A stretch of 64,000 nt of DNA from Pleurostoma richardsiae (taxonomy: Eukaryota > Ascomycota > Sordariomycetes > Calosphaeriales > Pleurostomataceae). A program made the position numbers and the translations under genes. This document shows positions 23,694 to 34,700 of the stretch, piece after piece; position 1 is the first letter of the stretch; the number at the start of each line of letters is the position of its first letter. Below the pieces are notes generated by a model that was given only the letters and a program-made list of their open reading frames with translations, did not search any database and was not told the origin of the DNA. The stretch spans positions 496,001-560,000 of the forward strand of contig JANBVO010000017.1 in assembly GCA_030052745.1 (NCBI GenBank). Reading direction: 5' to 3'.

Positions 23694-25410
23694 ATCCCTC
23701 TTATTGAAAGGCAGCGGGAAAACCACAAGATAAAGTGAGAAGAGTGTGTATGTGCCTGGAAGTCAAGCCCCGCACGATATAAGGCAAAGCTTGTGCGCCC
23801 GTGGAGCCTCGCGAGTGAGCGGCCGCATGGTCATTTAGACATAATATTATACTTTGCCCTGACCCAAGCCATCACAGAGCTTGGCTGACATGGCGGAAGC
23901 CATGCAGGAGCACGTCTTGGCTCCTGTTAATGGTATCATTGCAAATTCTGTTGCGAATGTTTCATTCTTTGGAAGAGAAAGATGGAATGATGTCCGCGAC
24001 GAGAGCGCTAGATGTACACGATACTTCACACACTCTTTGGGCCTGCATTCTACGAGCTTGTGCCCGGTTTATCACAGTAGATGGCCGCTTTTCACCAAGA
24101 TGGATGGCCAATCTTGACCATCGCGTGTCCCTTAGGATAGATACTGTGCATTAGATAGGACTCCATGTCAGAGTTGAAGAGAGTTTGATGTGTGGCGTAG
24201 AAAGTCCGAACGTCAAGAATTTGAGGATATAGTTCACTATTATCCTGATCCAGGCGGTAATAGGGTTGATTTGGTCGCACAGTAGCCCATACGAGGCGAG
24301 GATAGCGGAAGTGTCTAGTTTACTATTATATTACTGCGTATTTTGACTCTCGTAAGCAGTGAACGTTACAGCTTAATCTTACAGTGGGAATTTTCGCTCA
24401 CCTTTCTTGAAAGGATAATGGGAAATACTTACCATATGATAGACTGTGTTTTAATCTGTACGGTAGGGCCTTTCGCTCAACCTCCTTGAAAGGGTCGATT
24501 CTCACAAGTCCAGTTCCTTCTTCAAGTTCAACCCGGCCGACCACTACGCGTGAGCTCGTCCACAACAGTCCAACAACCCCAGAGATCACCAGACACTTGC
24601 AAGTCGACGGGCAAGCCCGAGACAGAACCAACCCCTCGCGGGTGCTGGTGCGTTGTATCTGGATCCGTCCGTGGCGACCGGAAAGCCGCAGATTCGTCCG
24701 CGATGAAGCGTCCAACCGCTATCTAGGCAACACAGCTGGCAGACACGAGGTCTACCAGAAAAACAAAGCCGCGACGAGGCGGAAAACCTGAGCACTAGGG
24801 GGGAAAACTCACCGCAAGCAGTGAGGATCGCACGAAGAGTAGGTTGCTATGGAAAAGAGAAGAGGACGGAGTCTACGGCGCCGCCGGGATTCTTTTGGGG
24901 CCGCTGCACGGGGGCCACTGCACTAGCGCGACGGCCCGCGGACCTCCACCCCGCAACGCGTGGTCTCTACCCCGCGGCGCGTTTAGGGTCTTGCCGTAGG
25001 GCTTTAGGGCGCTGGGGCAACCAAGTTGCTGGTACCGAGATAGCTGCCAGTCTACAGTTTCCCCCTAATCAAGGTAGCTTGTTCTCGGTCCTACTGCATG
25101 CTAAGCTTGCTATCCCTAAGTCGGCCTACCTACATCCTGTGTTGGACGACTGAAGTTGAAGAGGTCCCGGTGGAATTCTGTCCGGGGTTGGATTCTAAGG
25201 GTACCTCTGGGAAGAGAAAGGCAGGCAGGTAGCTACTGAGCTACAGGTTGAGGTAGAGGTGAGGGCATGAACGATCATCTTCCATCACAGGAGACGAACT
25301 CTCACTCAGGTAGACTCAAGATGGCGGAGGTAAACGGATGCTTCATGAAAGTTATCGCTGAACAATGTTCCCAAAAAGAAGCCAAGATGCCGTCTGCTAA
25401 CCCGAGAAAC
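23694..25410. other. Intergenic with degenerate repeat
   Basis: Holds the OPT promoter at its left and the 3' flank of the vWA/RING gene at its right. A degenerate repeat lies at about 24378-24490. No supported gene; the frames in 24.5-25.2 kb are short and unlike any family. Confidence 0.5.
24378..24490. repeat. Degenerate dispersed repeat, copy B (two units)
   Basis: Related to copy A at 10.6 kb. The units contain TTCTTGAAAGGATAATGGGA and CAACCTCCTTGAAAGGGTCG, with surrounding similarity such as GTACGGTAGGGCC against GGTAGGGCCATCCGTACAG. Spacing between units here is about 80 bp. The degree of decay suggests an old element. Confidence 0.55.
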
Positions 25411-28400
25411 TCAGTCGCTATCGCTGTGCTCGTCAACCAGAATGCATGTCACCAACGGCCTCCCGTCCTCGCCCTCTCCCTCCTGCTCGGCATCCTCCTC
25501 CTCATCAAACTCTTCTTCTTCCTCAAACTCCCGCCCGCCGTACCACCCCCCGTGCTCGGCGCTCATGTGATGATAAATCTCCGCCTCGCCTACCGCCTTC
25601 GCGCAGAAGAAGCACCAGTGCACCCCGCAGCCCGGCACCGCGCACTCGATATGGTCGCACCCGCCCGTCTTCTCCGTCGGCGTCCCGCAACCGGGACAGT
25701 CCCTGATCACCGTCATCGGCCCGTCACTTCCCCTTGACCCATCCCGCGCGGCCACGGCGGCAGCACACTCCTCGCACCTCCACCGCTCCACCTCCGCCGG
25801 CGCCCCCGCGGCGCACGCCCGCTCTGCGAACCGCCTCGCGAACCCGCAGTCCCAGCACCACCCGTAGACCCACTGCCCCGCCTCCTCGACCGCCCTCCGC
25901 AGGCCTCCCAGCCCGGCGAGACCGAGCCCGGAGACGGTCCGGAGCGTCGGCTGCCGCCGGCAGAACGGGCACGACAGCGCGGCCACGTTGACGAGCGCCC
26001 CGCGACGGTTCAGCCCGTACCAGCCGCGCAGGCAGCTGCCGCACACACGCGACCCGCAGCCGGCGCGGCCGCACGCCGGGCGCAACTCGCGCTTGGAGAG
26101 GGCCGAGAAGCACAGGCTGCACTCGCCGGCCTCGGCGCGGCGGGACTGGACCCAGCCGCGCAGCGAGGCGACCAGGTCGTCGGGGTTGCGGACGAGCTTG
26201 CCTCGGAGGCGGAGCTCGGCTGGTGTCCCGGTGCCCTGGGGCGGCAGGACGTCGACCTTGTCGGCGAAGCCGCCAGTGCCGGCGGTGGAGACGACGTAGA
26301 AGAGGGAGCGGCCGACGAAGGGCTCGGCGATCTTCCCGCCTTCGTTTCGCAGGAGCCATTCCCAGCCGATGCTGCCGGAGAGCGCCCTGGCTGTGGTCGG
26401 GACATGCACGACGGTCTCCCGCCCAGAGACGCAGGCGGGGCAGTTGAAGGTCGCCGCGTCGAAGTCGGCTGAGCGATACTCCTCCGGCCAGATCAGCCGG
26501 CTCAGGCACTTGGTGCACTCAACGCAGGGTGCCGGAGGGCCGCCAACACGACAGTAGTGGCACTTGGGACGCACACCCAGTGCTTCGGGGTTGTATATGA
26601 CGTACTGCGCACGGCACTCAGTCATAGAGCACTCTACCCAAACCACCTCCGTGGTCTCGTCGTGGTCGGCAGAGACGTTGTTCTTGATCAGAGTGTCATA
26701 ATCCTCCGCATCTATGCCCTCGCCAGCAGCGTCGTCGGAACAGCACCCGCACACATGCCCGGGCGCCATGATTGTCACCGAGCGAGGATATTTGCACTTG
26801 CTGCATTCAGCAATGGGACCGAGCGGGACCTTGGTCTTCTCGGGCCGCCAGCCGACTTCAGCCTGCAGAGTGGTGTCCAGGTTCATCTCGAGCATCTTGT
26901 AGTCGACCAGCGTCTCGAACAGCCGGCGGTCGTCGAGCGTAAGCACCCTAGACGCGGGCTCCGGCCGCGCAGTCACCCCTTCCCTGACTCGCCGCTCGAA
27001 GTCCGCATCGGCGTCGAGGAGCAGGGCCAGGCAGTTGGTGTTCCAGGTCTCGGGGATGTCCAGGTTGTCCCACCTGTCCGTCCACTGCAGCAGCTCCGCG
27101 TCCGCCGCGTCCCGCAGCGGCTGCATGCCCATCCGCAGGCTCAGGGCCGCGAGCAGCGCCGCCGGCCGCGCGCCCAGCTTTGTCCCCGAGATCACTGTGT
27201 GTAGCAGCACCTTCCAGAACTTGCGCTTGTACTTCTCCTGGACGAGGGCGAGCGGTATCCTCGGAACCTCATCTTCGGACACTTCGCGGATGTGCGCCGG
27301 GAGGTGCTCGGCAGATGTCACGTAGGTCAGCCGCGTCAGCACACGGCCGAGTCGCTGCAAAACGCGGTAGTCGCAGGACCGGCCGATCTCTAGGAGCTCG
27401 TCGCGCGTGAAACCGAACCTGCCAGCCTTTGCGGTGCCACTTCCTCCCGCCGCCTCTGCGCCTTCTGGGGCGGAAAAGACCTCTGTCGGGTCGAGAAAGA
27501 CGCAGGGGTACCGGTCCTCCGCCGCTACACCTTGGATCGCCTCCAGGATCTCGGTCTCGTAGTTGTACGACTCCTCTAGCCACTGCTTCATGGCCGCCCT
27601 GCCATCATCCTCGGCCATCTTCTGAGCCTTCAGACCGAAGGCGGTGATCAGCTCGTCCCGCGCCTCGTTCAGACGATCGTTGCACACCGTCCGCCAGAGG
27701 CTCCCGAAGACCGGGTTGACCGTGATGGCTGAGACGTCCGATTCGATGATGTCGCGCAGGTGTCGAACGACAAGATGGCGGTAAGCCGCATCCGCCCCAT
27801 ACCGCTGTGAGAAGTCGGCGACCGGAGTGTCCTCCGACTGTATATACTGCTTCAGATCATCTAGGCTAACGGAATGCAGCGCCATGTTCCTGTCCGCCGC
27901 GGTATTCCTGTCACTCGACCCGTCGGCGGTTGGGAAGTACTGCGCCGCAGCCTCGCCCTCCTCTGATACGACCTGCTTGATGCCGCTCTGGTCCTTGTAC
28001 TCACACACCCGGGGGTTCCGCATCGCCCAGGTCGTAGACGCCGTCGACCCGTCCTTTTCGACGCCCATCCACGCGAGCAGCACGGCCACCGTGAGCATCG
28101 AGATGTGCTTGGCGTCGTAGGCGTAGTCGATCTCGAGGCACACGCCCCCCGTCCTGACGCAAAGGAAGGCGAAGGGGCCCACCGTGGCAGCGCCCTGTGC
28201 GTTGATGACACCGAAGACCCGGGCGCCCTTCGCCGCTACCGCGTTGGATGCGGACGCCCAGTCCGCGAAGAGGTCGCCGTGCCCGCCGTAGGGATAGTCG
28301 TGCAGTGGGTTGGCCTTGATGTGAGGCTGCGCCGGCGTCGGCCCCTTGGTGAGCAGGTTCCGCTGCTCGGCAGACGCGTTCCCTCCCGAGGTGCTGGACA

Positions 28401-29019
28401 AGTGTGGCGGCGCGTCGGCGAAGAGGAGCATGACCGTCCTGGACTGGTCGCCCATCACCTCATGCGCGTGCGCAAGACCCGTCTTTGTGGCCTCGCGCCA
28501 GTCTCCGCCGCCGCGGGCTTGAAGGTCACGGACAAAGGCGAGGAGCTCGTCCTGCGTGGCTAGAATGAGGCCGTCGTGGGAGAAGCCCTTGGTGTTCTTG
28601 CCGTCGCCTGGGAGATACCAGCCAGACCACGCCGTGACCGGCACGTTCTTATCGCAATAGTCGCGGTATGCCAAGACGCCGATGCGGGAGAAGCAGCCGG
28701 TGAGGGCAGAGATGCGGATGATCTCGGGGAGGGCCTGGTTCAGAGCGTTAAGGTAGTTGCCCATGGAGCCCGTGGCGTCGGTCACGATAAGCAGATCGTA
28801 CACAGCGTCGCTCATGGTAGCCGTCGCGGTGCCTTGGCCAAGCTCCATTCCGCAGTCCTGGGAACCAGTGGCCTGGGATGTTGTGTGGCCCGCAGTTCCC
28901 AGAGTTTCAACGTTATGAGGCTCAGAGACCTCGGACGATGGGCCGCTCTCAACGACTGCTGCGCCATGGTCCTCCCCGAGACGGGACAGCCTCGCGCGTA
29001 GTGACTTAAGGTTCACCAT
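25411..29019 (-). CDS. vWA-domain protein with C-terminal RING/IBR/Rcat-like zinc block
   Basis: Single exon, 1202 aa from the ATG at 29019; the frame continues upstream only to a GTG. A von Willebrand A domain occupies about 74-290, with a MIDAS-type DATGSMG (D81) and the central ILATQDELLAFVRDLQARGG region. The middle (about 300-700) is helical and unassigned. From about 720 there are zinc-ribbon pairs (CSKC, CGCC, CHYC, CVECTKC, CPAC). The C-terminus is a three-part Cys-rich unit. A RING-like block (about 966-1020) begins ECSLC and ends CPFC; a middle block spans about 1050-1087. A terminal block (1108-1138) reads CPGCGTPTEKTGGC, then DHIEC and CFFC, matching the Rcat of RBR ubiquitin ligases with C1121 at the catalytic position. 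An acidic tail follows (EEEEEFDEEEDAE). Likely an E3 ubiquitin ligase with a vWA protein-binding module; this role is inferred. Confidence 0.85.
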   Translation of the reverse strand: MVNLKSLRARLSRLGEDHGAAVVESGPSSEVSEPHNVETLGTAGHTTSQATGSQDCGMELGQGTATATMSDAVYDLLIVTDATGSMGNYLNALNQALPEIIRISALTGCFSRIGVLAYRDYCDKNVPVTAWSGWYLPGDGKNTKGFSHDGLILATQDELLAFVRDLQARGGGDWREATKTGLAHAHEVMGDQSRTVMLLFADAPPHLSSTSGGNASAEQRNLLTKGPTPAQPHIKANPLHDYPYGGHGDLFADWASASNAVAAKGARVFGVINAQGAATVGPFAFLCVRTGGVCLEIDYAYDAKHISMLTVAVLLAWMGVEKDGSTASTTWAMRNPRVCEYKDQSGIKQVVSEEGEAAAQYFPTADGSSDRNTAADRNMALHSVSLDDLKQYIQSEDTPVADFSQRYGADAAYRHLVVRHLRDIIESDVSAITVNPVFGSLWRTVCNDRLNEARDELITAFGLKAQKMAEDDGRAAMKQWLEESYNYETEILEAIQGVAAEDRYPCVFLDPTEVFSAPEGAEAAGGSGTAKAGRFGFTRDELLEIGRSCDYRVLQRLGRVLTRLTYVTSAEHLPAHIREVSEDEVPRIPLALVQEKYKRKFWKVLLHTVISGTKLGARPAALLAALSLRMGMQPLRDAADAELLQWTDRWDNLDIPETWNTNCLALLLDADADFERRVREGVTARPEPASRVLTLDDRRLFETLVDYKMLEMNLDTTLQAEVGWRPEKTKVPLGPIAECSKCKYPRSVTIMAPGHVCGCCSDDAAGEGIDAEDYDTLIKNNVSADHDETTEVVWVECSMTECRAQYVIYNPEALGVRPKCHYCRVGGPPAPCVECTKCLSRLIWPEEYRSADFDAATFNCPACVSGRETVVHVPTTARALSGSIGWEWLLRNEGGKIAEPFVGRSLFYVVSTAGTGGFADKVDVLPPQGTGTPAELRLRGKLVRNPDDLVASLRGWVQSRRAEAGECSLCFSALSKRELRPACGRAGCGSRVCGSCLRGWYGLNRRGALVNVAALSCPFCRRQPTLRTVSGLGLAGLGGLRRAVEEAGQWVYGWCWDCGFARRFAERACAAGAPAEVERWRCEECAAAVAARDGSRGSDGPMTVIRDCPGCGTPTEKTGGCDHIECAVPGCGVHWCFFCAKAVGEAEIYHHMSAEHGGWYGGREFEEEEEFDEEEDAEQEGEGEDGRPLVTCILVDEHSDSD

Positions 29020-30168
29020 TTTGGAGCGTGCTGGATGGAGGTAAGAATGCACGAATGCATCGCGGAACGGGCCATTGCTTTTTAACTCTTCGAGGCACTG
29101 GCGTTCCGGCGGCCGTGACTCAATATGTCAACAGTCACGCCGGGAGGAAGGCAGGATGGACAAGGAGTGCGCTTTGACTCACTCGGCTAGGGTCGACATC
29201 CTCCGCTGCCTGCCTGCACCATCACCATCACCATCTCCATCTCCGTCCCACAATTTTTGCCTGTCGCATGATGCAACCCGCAGCAGGAAATGCCAATTCC
29301 GCATGGAGTCAGTCGGCCAAAAAGATGGGGAGAGCTCAATTGAGCGAACCCCTCGTTACTCCCCTCTTCCGTCTACCAACCTCATCTGTGACGAGGAAGG
29401 CAGCGACTGCACCTCAAGGACGCCGTCTCCCCAGCAAATGCGCCTCGGCGAGGACGCCACGCCGGAGCGCGTCTGGCCGGCCACGGAGGCAGCAGAGCAG
29501 CACTGGCCGCAGCACGGTCCACAATCCTCCAAGTCGCTGGCTGTCAGTAGTTCAGCCGCACCCGCCAAAGGCCCGCCGCAAGCGGCATCCGGCAAGGCGC
29601 CATGTCTCAGCCGTCGACGTAAATCGGGACAGCCACATCGCCAACCCCGGCTCGACAGCAGATGCGCGGCACGCCGCCCCTGAATGTCGTTCCCCCGCCA
29701 TGGCGCTCTTTCACGTCCCATCTTCGCACCCGAGACACCGCGATGGGAGCGCCCCTGCGACGCCTCGGCGCGGCACGGCACGGCACGACCGCCACCGCGT
29801 CTTCGTCAGTCTTTTGACGTGCCCCAGCCCGCACATTCGTCAGCAATGCAACAGTCACGTCCATCATGGAGAAGATGCCGGGAGAAGATATCAGATTACG
29901 ATTAGCGGGCCGCAGTCGTCAAGGCGGAAGTCCGCCCGGCCCTTTCTCTCTATCAAGGCTTTGTTATGTCTCCCTGGACACGAATGTTCCAACAAAGATG
30001 TCACCATTTCCAATGGCGCATTTTCCATCACAAAACAAACAAGACTATTCTCTAGAAGAAGCGAGGGGTATCTCCGGAGGCACAAAGATGACCTTGTCGC
30101 CGGTAGTAATTCTTTTCGCCGCTTGTTCCCATGTATCCGGCCCCCGATGCAAAAACGCTTGATTCAGG
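29020..30168. other. Divergent/tail intergenic stretch
   Basis: Promoter side of the vWA/RING gene and 3' flank of the PAP2 gene. It includes an imperfect CATCAC/CATCTC microsatellite at about 29218-29248. A 341-codon plus-strand frame (29268-30293) is present but looks like chance: it is Arg/Pro/Ser-rich with no domain, and it runs into the PAP2 gene. Confidence 0.5.
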
Positions 30169-31506
30169 TCAAATCCTTAATGAGACGTACTTTCCGTCTG
30201 AGTGGACGGCGGCGACCTTGGCGGGCTTGTGAATGCGAACCGCCCAAAGGAAGTAGTCCTCGAGGGGGAGCAGGTTCAGCAAGAAGCTGTTAGTGTGCCA
30301 CGCAATCGTGCAGACGATGGCGCCGGCAACGGCGTCGAGCACATAGTGGTTGGCAGTCGCGATGATGGCAGTGAGGATGGTTGCTGGATAGATCATGGCG
30401 CCGAGCACGATGGCGATCCGCTTTAGGCCATAACGTCCCTGGCTCTCGAGAGGGAATGTCGCGATGGTGAGGCCGATGAGGAACGAGTAACCGAAGTGCA
30501 GCGAGGGCATCGCAGCTGTTGAACGAGGTCAGCAACTGATTTTCAAATCCGTATACATGGCGTTGAGGTTGAAAGGAGACGGCGCAGGGGAAGAAAACAA
30601 AGCGGCATCCCTGGGGGGGGGGCTAAGCACTCACCATACTGGTTGCAGAACCTGTTCGTCGTCCAGACGCTGCTCTCGCCATCGGCGGAGTGCACGGTAT
30701 CGACGAAGCCGTAACCCATTGCCTCCTTGGCATCGTCGCCAACCTGGGTCGGGTCGCTCAGTAGTCGGGGAGGCATGCAGGGCCAAGCGGTGAAGACGAC
30801 GAAGGCAATGAGGTTGCACATGGCCATGGTGCGGCGGCGTGCCTCGTACAGCGCAGGGCTGACCCGACCGACGACGGACCGCCAGCGAGTCGGCGAGACG
30901 GCGCCGGACTGGGCCTTGTGCAGCAGACGCGCGGGGCGGGTGGTGGTCAAGTAGAAGAGGACAATGAGGAAGAGGATGGTGCCGGGGATGTGGATGAAGG
31001 AGTAGATACGGTTGATCCAGTGCATCAGGGCCGGCTTGGCGAGGAAGTACTGCTGGAAGGGGAGCTCGATGAAGATGTGCAGGTGCTGCTCGAAGTGGAT
31101 AAGCTGCAGGGCATGGCGGCGCGCGACGTCGACGACAGTCTCGTCGATGATGAGGACGGCGGTGAAGGCTCGGCCGAGCTGGTAGACCTACACAAGTGAG
31201 GGAGGTCAGTTCCATGTTCGTCTCCGGCGGCTTTGAGGGCGTGTCTACGAGGGCGCAAGCTACAACGTACCCAGTAGATTAGGGCCCAGTACCAGGCTTC
31301 GACGAGGAAAGGGTACTTCTTCAGCACGCGACTGAGCAGGCGGTCCTTGAAGACCTCAGTGTTGGGGGTCGTCACGGTGCGTCTCCACTTCCACAAGCGG
31401 AGTGTCCGTTGGTGGTATCGAGGGTCTCTGTCGCCGTCGTCGGAGCCGCTGCCCAGCAAGGTAGTGGTGGAGGTGTTGTTCCAGCTCCAGGAACCCCTGC
31501 CCGCCA

Positions 31507-31545
<39 letters not shown>

Positions 31546-31726
31546 GGCCGTACTCTACATCGCGGGACGAGTCGCGAGCGAGCGACTTGCGGCGGATGGG
31601 CGCAGGCGAGGCGTCGCGAGGACTGTTCGGGTTGGCGATGGTCCGGAAGGTGTCACGGTTGACGAGAGTCCCTCCGGTCAGGAAGCTGACGACGATGAGC
31701 GGCTCGAGAAAGGCGCCCACCCCCAT
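30169..31726 (-). CDS. PAP2-superfamily membrane protein (IPC-synthase/Ipt1-like)
   Basis: Multi-pass membrane protein with a PAP2-type phosphotransferase core, as in inositol-phosphorylceramide synthases and related fungal proteins. Three exons (31726-31271, 31187-30635, 30515-30169) give 451 aa with the frame closed. The N-terminus has one hydrophobic segment (EPLIVVSFLTGG) and then a long charged loop containing twelve consecutive Asp encoded by a pure trinucleotide run. The catalytic motifs are in the last exon: MPSLHFGYSF (C2 motif, Ser-Leu-His) and ATANHYVLDAVAG (C3 motif, His and Asp). The upstream helices include IHIPGTILFLIVLFYL. Substrate is not proven; sphingolipid phosphoinositol transfer or lipid phosphate hydrolysis are both possible. 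Confidence 0.85.
31508..31543 (+). repeat. (GTC)12 microsatellite inside the PAP2 gene
   Basis: Twelve perfect GTC units on the plus strand, read as twelve GAC (Asp) codons on the minus strand in the cytosolic loop of the PAP2-like protein. Codon purity suggests recent slippage. Confidence 0.95.
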
Positions 31727-34700
31727 GTTGACCGACTTCGGGCTCGGCGCCGAGCGTCAAGGGAGGAGAGGCGAGAGACGAAGAGGACGGGATATGCCGC
31801 CTGCTGTACGACGCACGTTGCGCGGTCGGGACGCTGCTGCGTGAGGGGATCTAAGGAGCGGAAGCACGCACAGCGAAGCAGAGCAGAGCACGAGGGCGGA
31901 GCACGGCAAAGAGGTATGTCGGCAGCAAGTCGAGGAAAGGTGACGGGAGTGGCACATGCAAAGCTGGGAGTGGCCGCCATGCTGGATGGGCCAGAGGGGA
32001 GACTTTAAAGGTCCGCCGCGAGTAAGACGGGGCAAGAGAGGTACCTTAGAGTACTGTACATCCATACTAAGCAGCAGCCGGAGCTCCACTCCCGTCAGGA
32101 AGACCACGGTACCTTCGTAGGGCAAGCCTGGGTGGGGAGGATGGAGGTGGGAAGGTGCCGATGCTGTCAGAGAACGGTGGCACATGACGCTTGTTCCGCT
32201 GGGTCGCTCCTTCCTTCCTTCTGCCTGCGAGCCTGCCTACGGCCAAGCGCGCACAGTACTATAGAAGAGTAACGGCAACAGCACCGTTAGCAGCAGCAGC
32301 AGCAGCAACACCCCACGAAACGGGGGCCGCTGCTTCATCTCGCATTCGTCTCGGTTCCTCCCCTGGTTGGCCGTTTAACTGATCACTGGCAGGGAAACGC
32401 TGCGCCAAATGGCGGCACCGTCACGAGCCCCATCATTCCACACGGGACATTCAATGACGCTTCGCACTTTCGTTGCGCCCCGTCGCCGCGGCGGAGGGAA
32501 CAACAGCCCGCCCGGTCAAGCAGAGGCAGCCCAAGCCAAGAAAGTACCTGATGGGTTGTTTGCAGCATGTACTCCGTGCGTCATGACCCGCTCCACCGAT
32601 GCCTGGCACTGTATTCTACCAGCCTACCTTGTCGGGCTTGCCTGACAAACAATCCCTTATTGATCCAAAAGGCGTGAGCATGCAGAGAATATCGACTGGA
32701 TCCCATTCCTTCTTCTTACTTCTCGACAGATCTCATTTCAGGTCCTTGAGGTAGGGCACATTACGAGTACGTGTAAAGGTACGCGGCTCTTGCGTGTACC
32801 CTGTGACGACTTCCTTCGTCGCCTTACGCATGGAGTCGATTACAAGGTACATGCTAGAGTCCTTCCTGGTATCTGATTGACACGCAGCAGCACTACCGGG
32901 CGGCAGAACTGGGGGCGACAAGGGCAGAAGAATGGAAGAGTGGCAGTGAGTGAGTGGCTGGCAGTGGCGGGCGGTGTCGCGTGTGTGCCGTGCCTCCGGC
33001 TGATTGCATGCGCTAGTCCCCAAAGGGAAAAGAGTCACGTTTTCTCCGCGCTAGAGCATGAGTTGTCCGACCCCTCATTGGGCTGACGCTCGCTGGAAGG
33101 TGCATCCTACGCAGTAAGGTAGTAATACGTAGCAAGGTGGAGAGAATGAAGAGAAACCAAAAAAAAAAAAAGGAAAAAAAGGGACATCCATTCTGCTGGC
33201 CACCGCTGCCACTCGAGAGAAGCCAGGAAAGGGAAAAGGGACGCCGTTTCCAAGGTTGCTCTGCTTGTCTACTGCTATCTATGCCTTGCCTTCTTCCCCA
33301 GCCACCAGCTCGCCCACTGGCCGCAGCCAATCCACCGGACAAAGCCCCGCGACAGGCCACAATAAAGCGACTCGCCAGTCGGGCGTCATCCTGCGCCATC
33401 TCACACGAGACACAGACCAGACATGAGGTGCCGGTCGGGAGAGACACATTTGACGCGGAGATTTGACACAGGCTCTGTTTCCAAAGAGCTCGCCCGAGCA
33501 ACACGCTAGCCCTGGTTGCCAGTTGCGTGATGACCTAATTGCGCAGCTCCCTTCTCATTCCCTTCATCACCTCAGATCAATTTTGTCTCGATCCTCGACC
33601 GACTTATCAATCGTCCGTGCCCCCTGCCCCTGCCCCTGTCCCTGCCCCTAACCCTGCTCGCGCCCCTCCCGTCGCGGGGAACAGTACACGCCGACCGCCC
33701 GGTTTCCGGTGGACGGAGGTTCTCTGCCGGCGCTGGTACGTACCTGCTATGACTTAGATGCTGTGTATGCTGGAAGAGTCCTCCGTATGGGAAAACGGAA
33801 TAGGTGCACCATCGTGCGACTGTCACCGGCACGCAGCGAGGTATCATGAGTCCATGAGTCCCTGACAACCTGGCACCTGGCACTACCCGAAAGCTTACCG
33901 ACCATTTGGGAGCATCAGATCATGATGGTGAAGCGATGGCTGTTCTACTTTAAAGCGCCAAGAGACATCAATCAGGTCGCGAACTTTGGCGCCCAGCCTC
34001 GGCCTCGGTGAGAACCTCGGCCCCCGCTTTCGTACGACCTGACAGCGGGTAACTAACAGATAACGTAAGCGGAATGACCCCGCATGTACACTGACAAAGA
34101 GTACTCCGTATGCACACTGTCCGTCCGTCCTGTCGCTCGCAAAAGAATAGCTGGAAGCGGGAACGGAGCAAAATGAAGAACTGAAGGACGCCTGCCAGAG
34201 CGCGCCAGTGAGAGGTAGAGGTACCTGCCTATCTCCTTCTCCGGATTTCTTATCAGCAGCCAGGACGGTCGGCGTCTTCAACCGGCAGCAGCCGAGGCCG
34301 AATATATGTAATTGGTACGGACTACTGTACGTTTGATGGCCTAGGCAAACTTGCAGAGCTACCATGTACTACTTACTAGCTCTAAGATCTGATCACTGAT
34401 CATGCCTGATTCACACCGGCGGCGGGGTCTCGATGCAGCTCTGTTTGGACACTATCGACCGTGGCACCGTGGATGGGATTGCTGACTTCTCACTTGCATG
34501 GTCTCAGCCTCCCTTTCCACTGACTGCTCCAGTCAGATCTGTTGATAACCTTATTACGGCTTTGTGGGTGGGCTGGCGGCAGCATTCGCTGGTACATACA
34601 ACTACCTCCGGAGACTTGCATCCTTCCGTCTGACATTGATCATTTCGCCAAATCCCTCGAGATCGCCGCTCAAGATGAAATCACTGCCCCGAAACGGTCG

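Noticed and set aside
26557-27204. 215-codon plus-strand frame inside the vWA/RING gene
   Set aside because: Antisense shadow of a clearly coding minus-strand frame with zinc motifs.
29268-30293. 341-codon plus-strand open frame
   Set aside because: Arg/Pro/Ser-rich, no domain, overlaps the real PAP2 exon on the other strand; a GC-rich chance frame.
33620-33655. Telomere-like CCCCTAACCC text
   Set aside because: Barely one CCCTAA unit inside a CCCCTG simple repeat; no tandem telomeric array.
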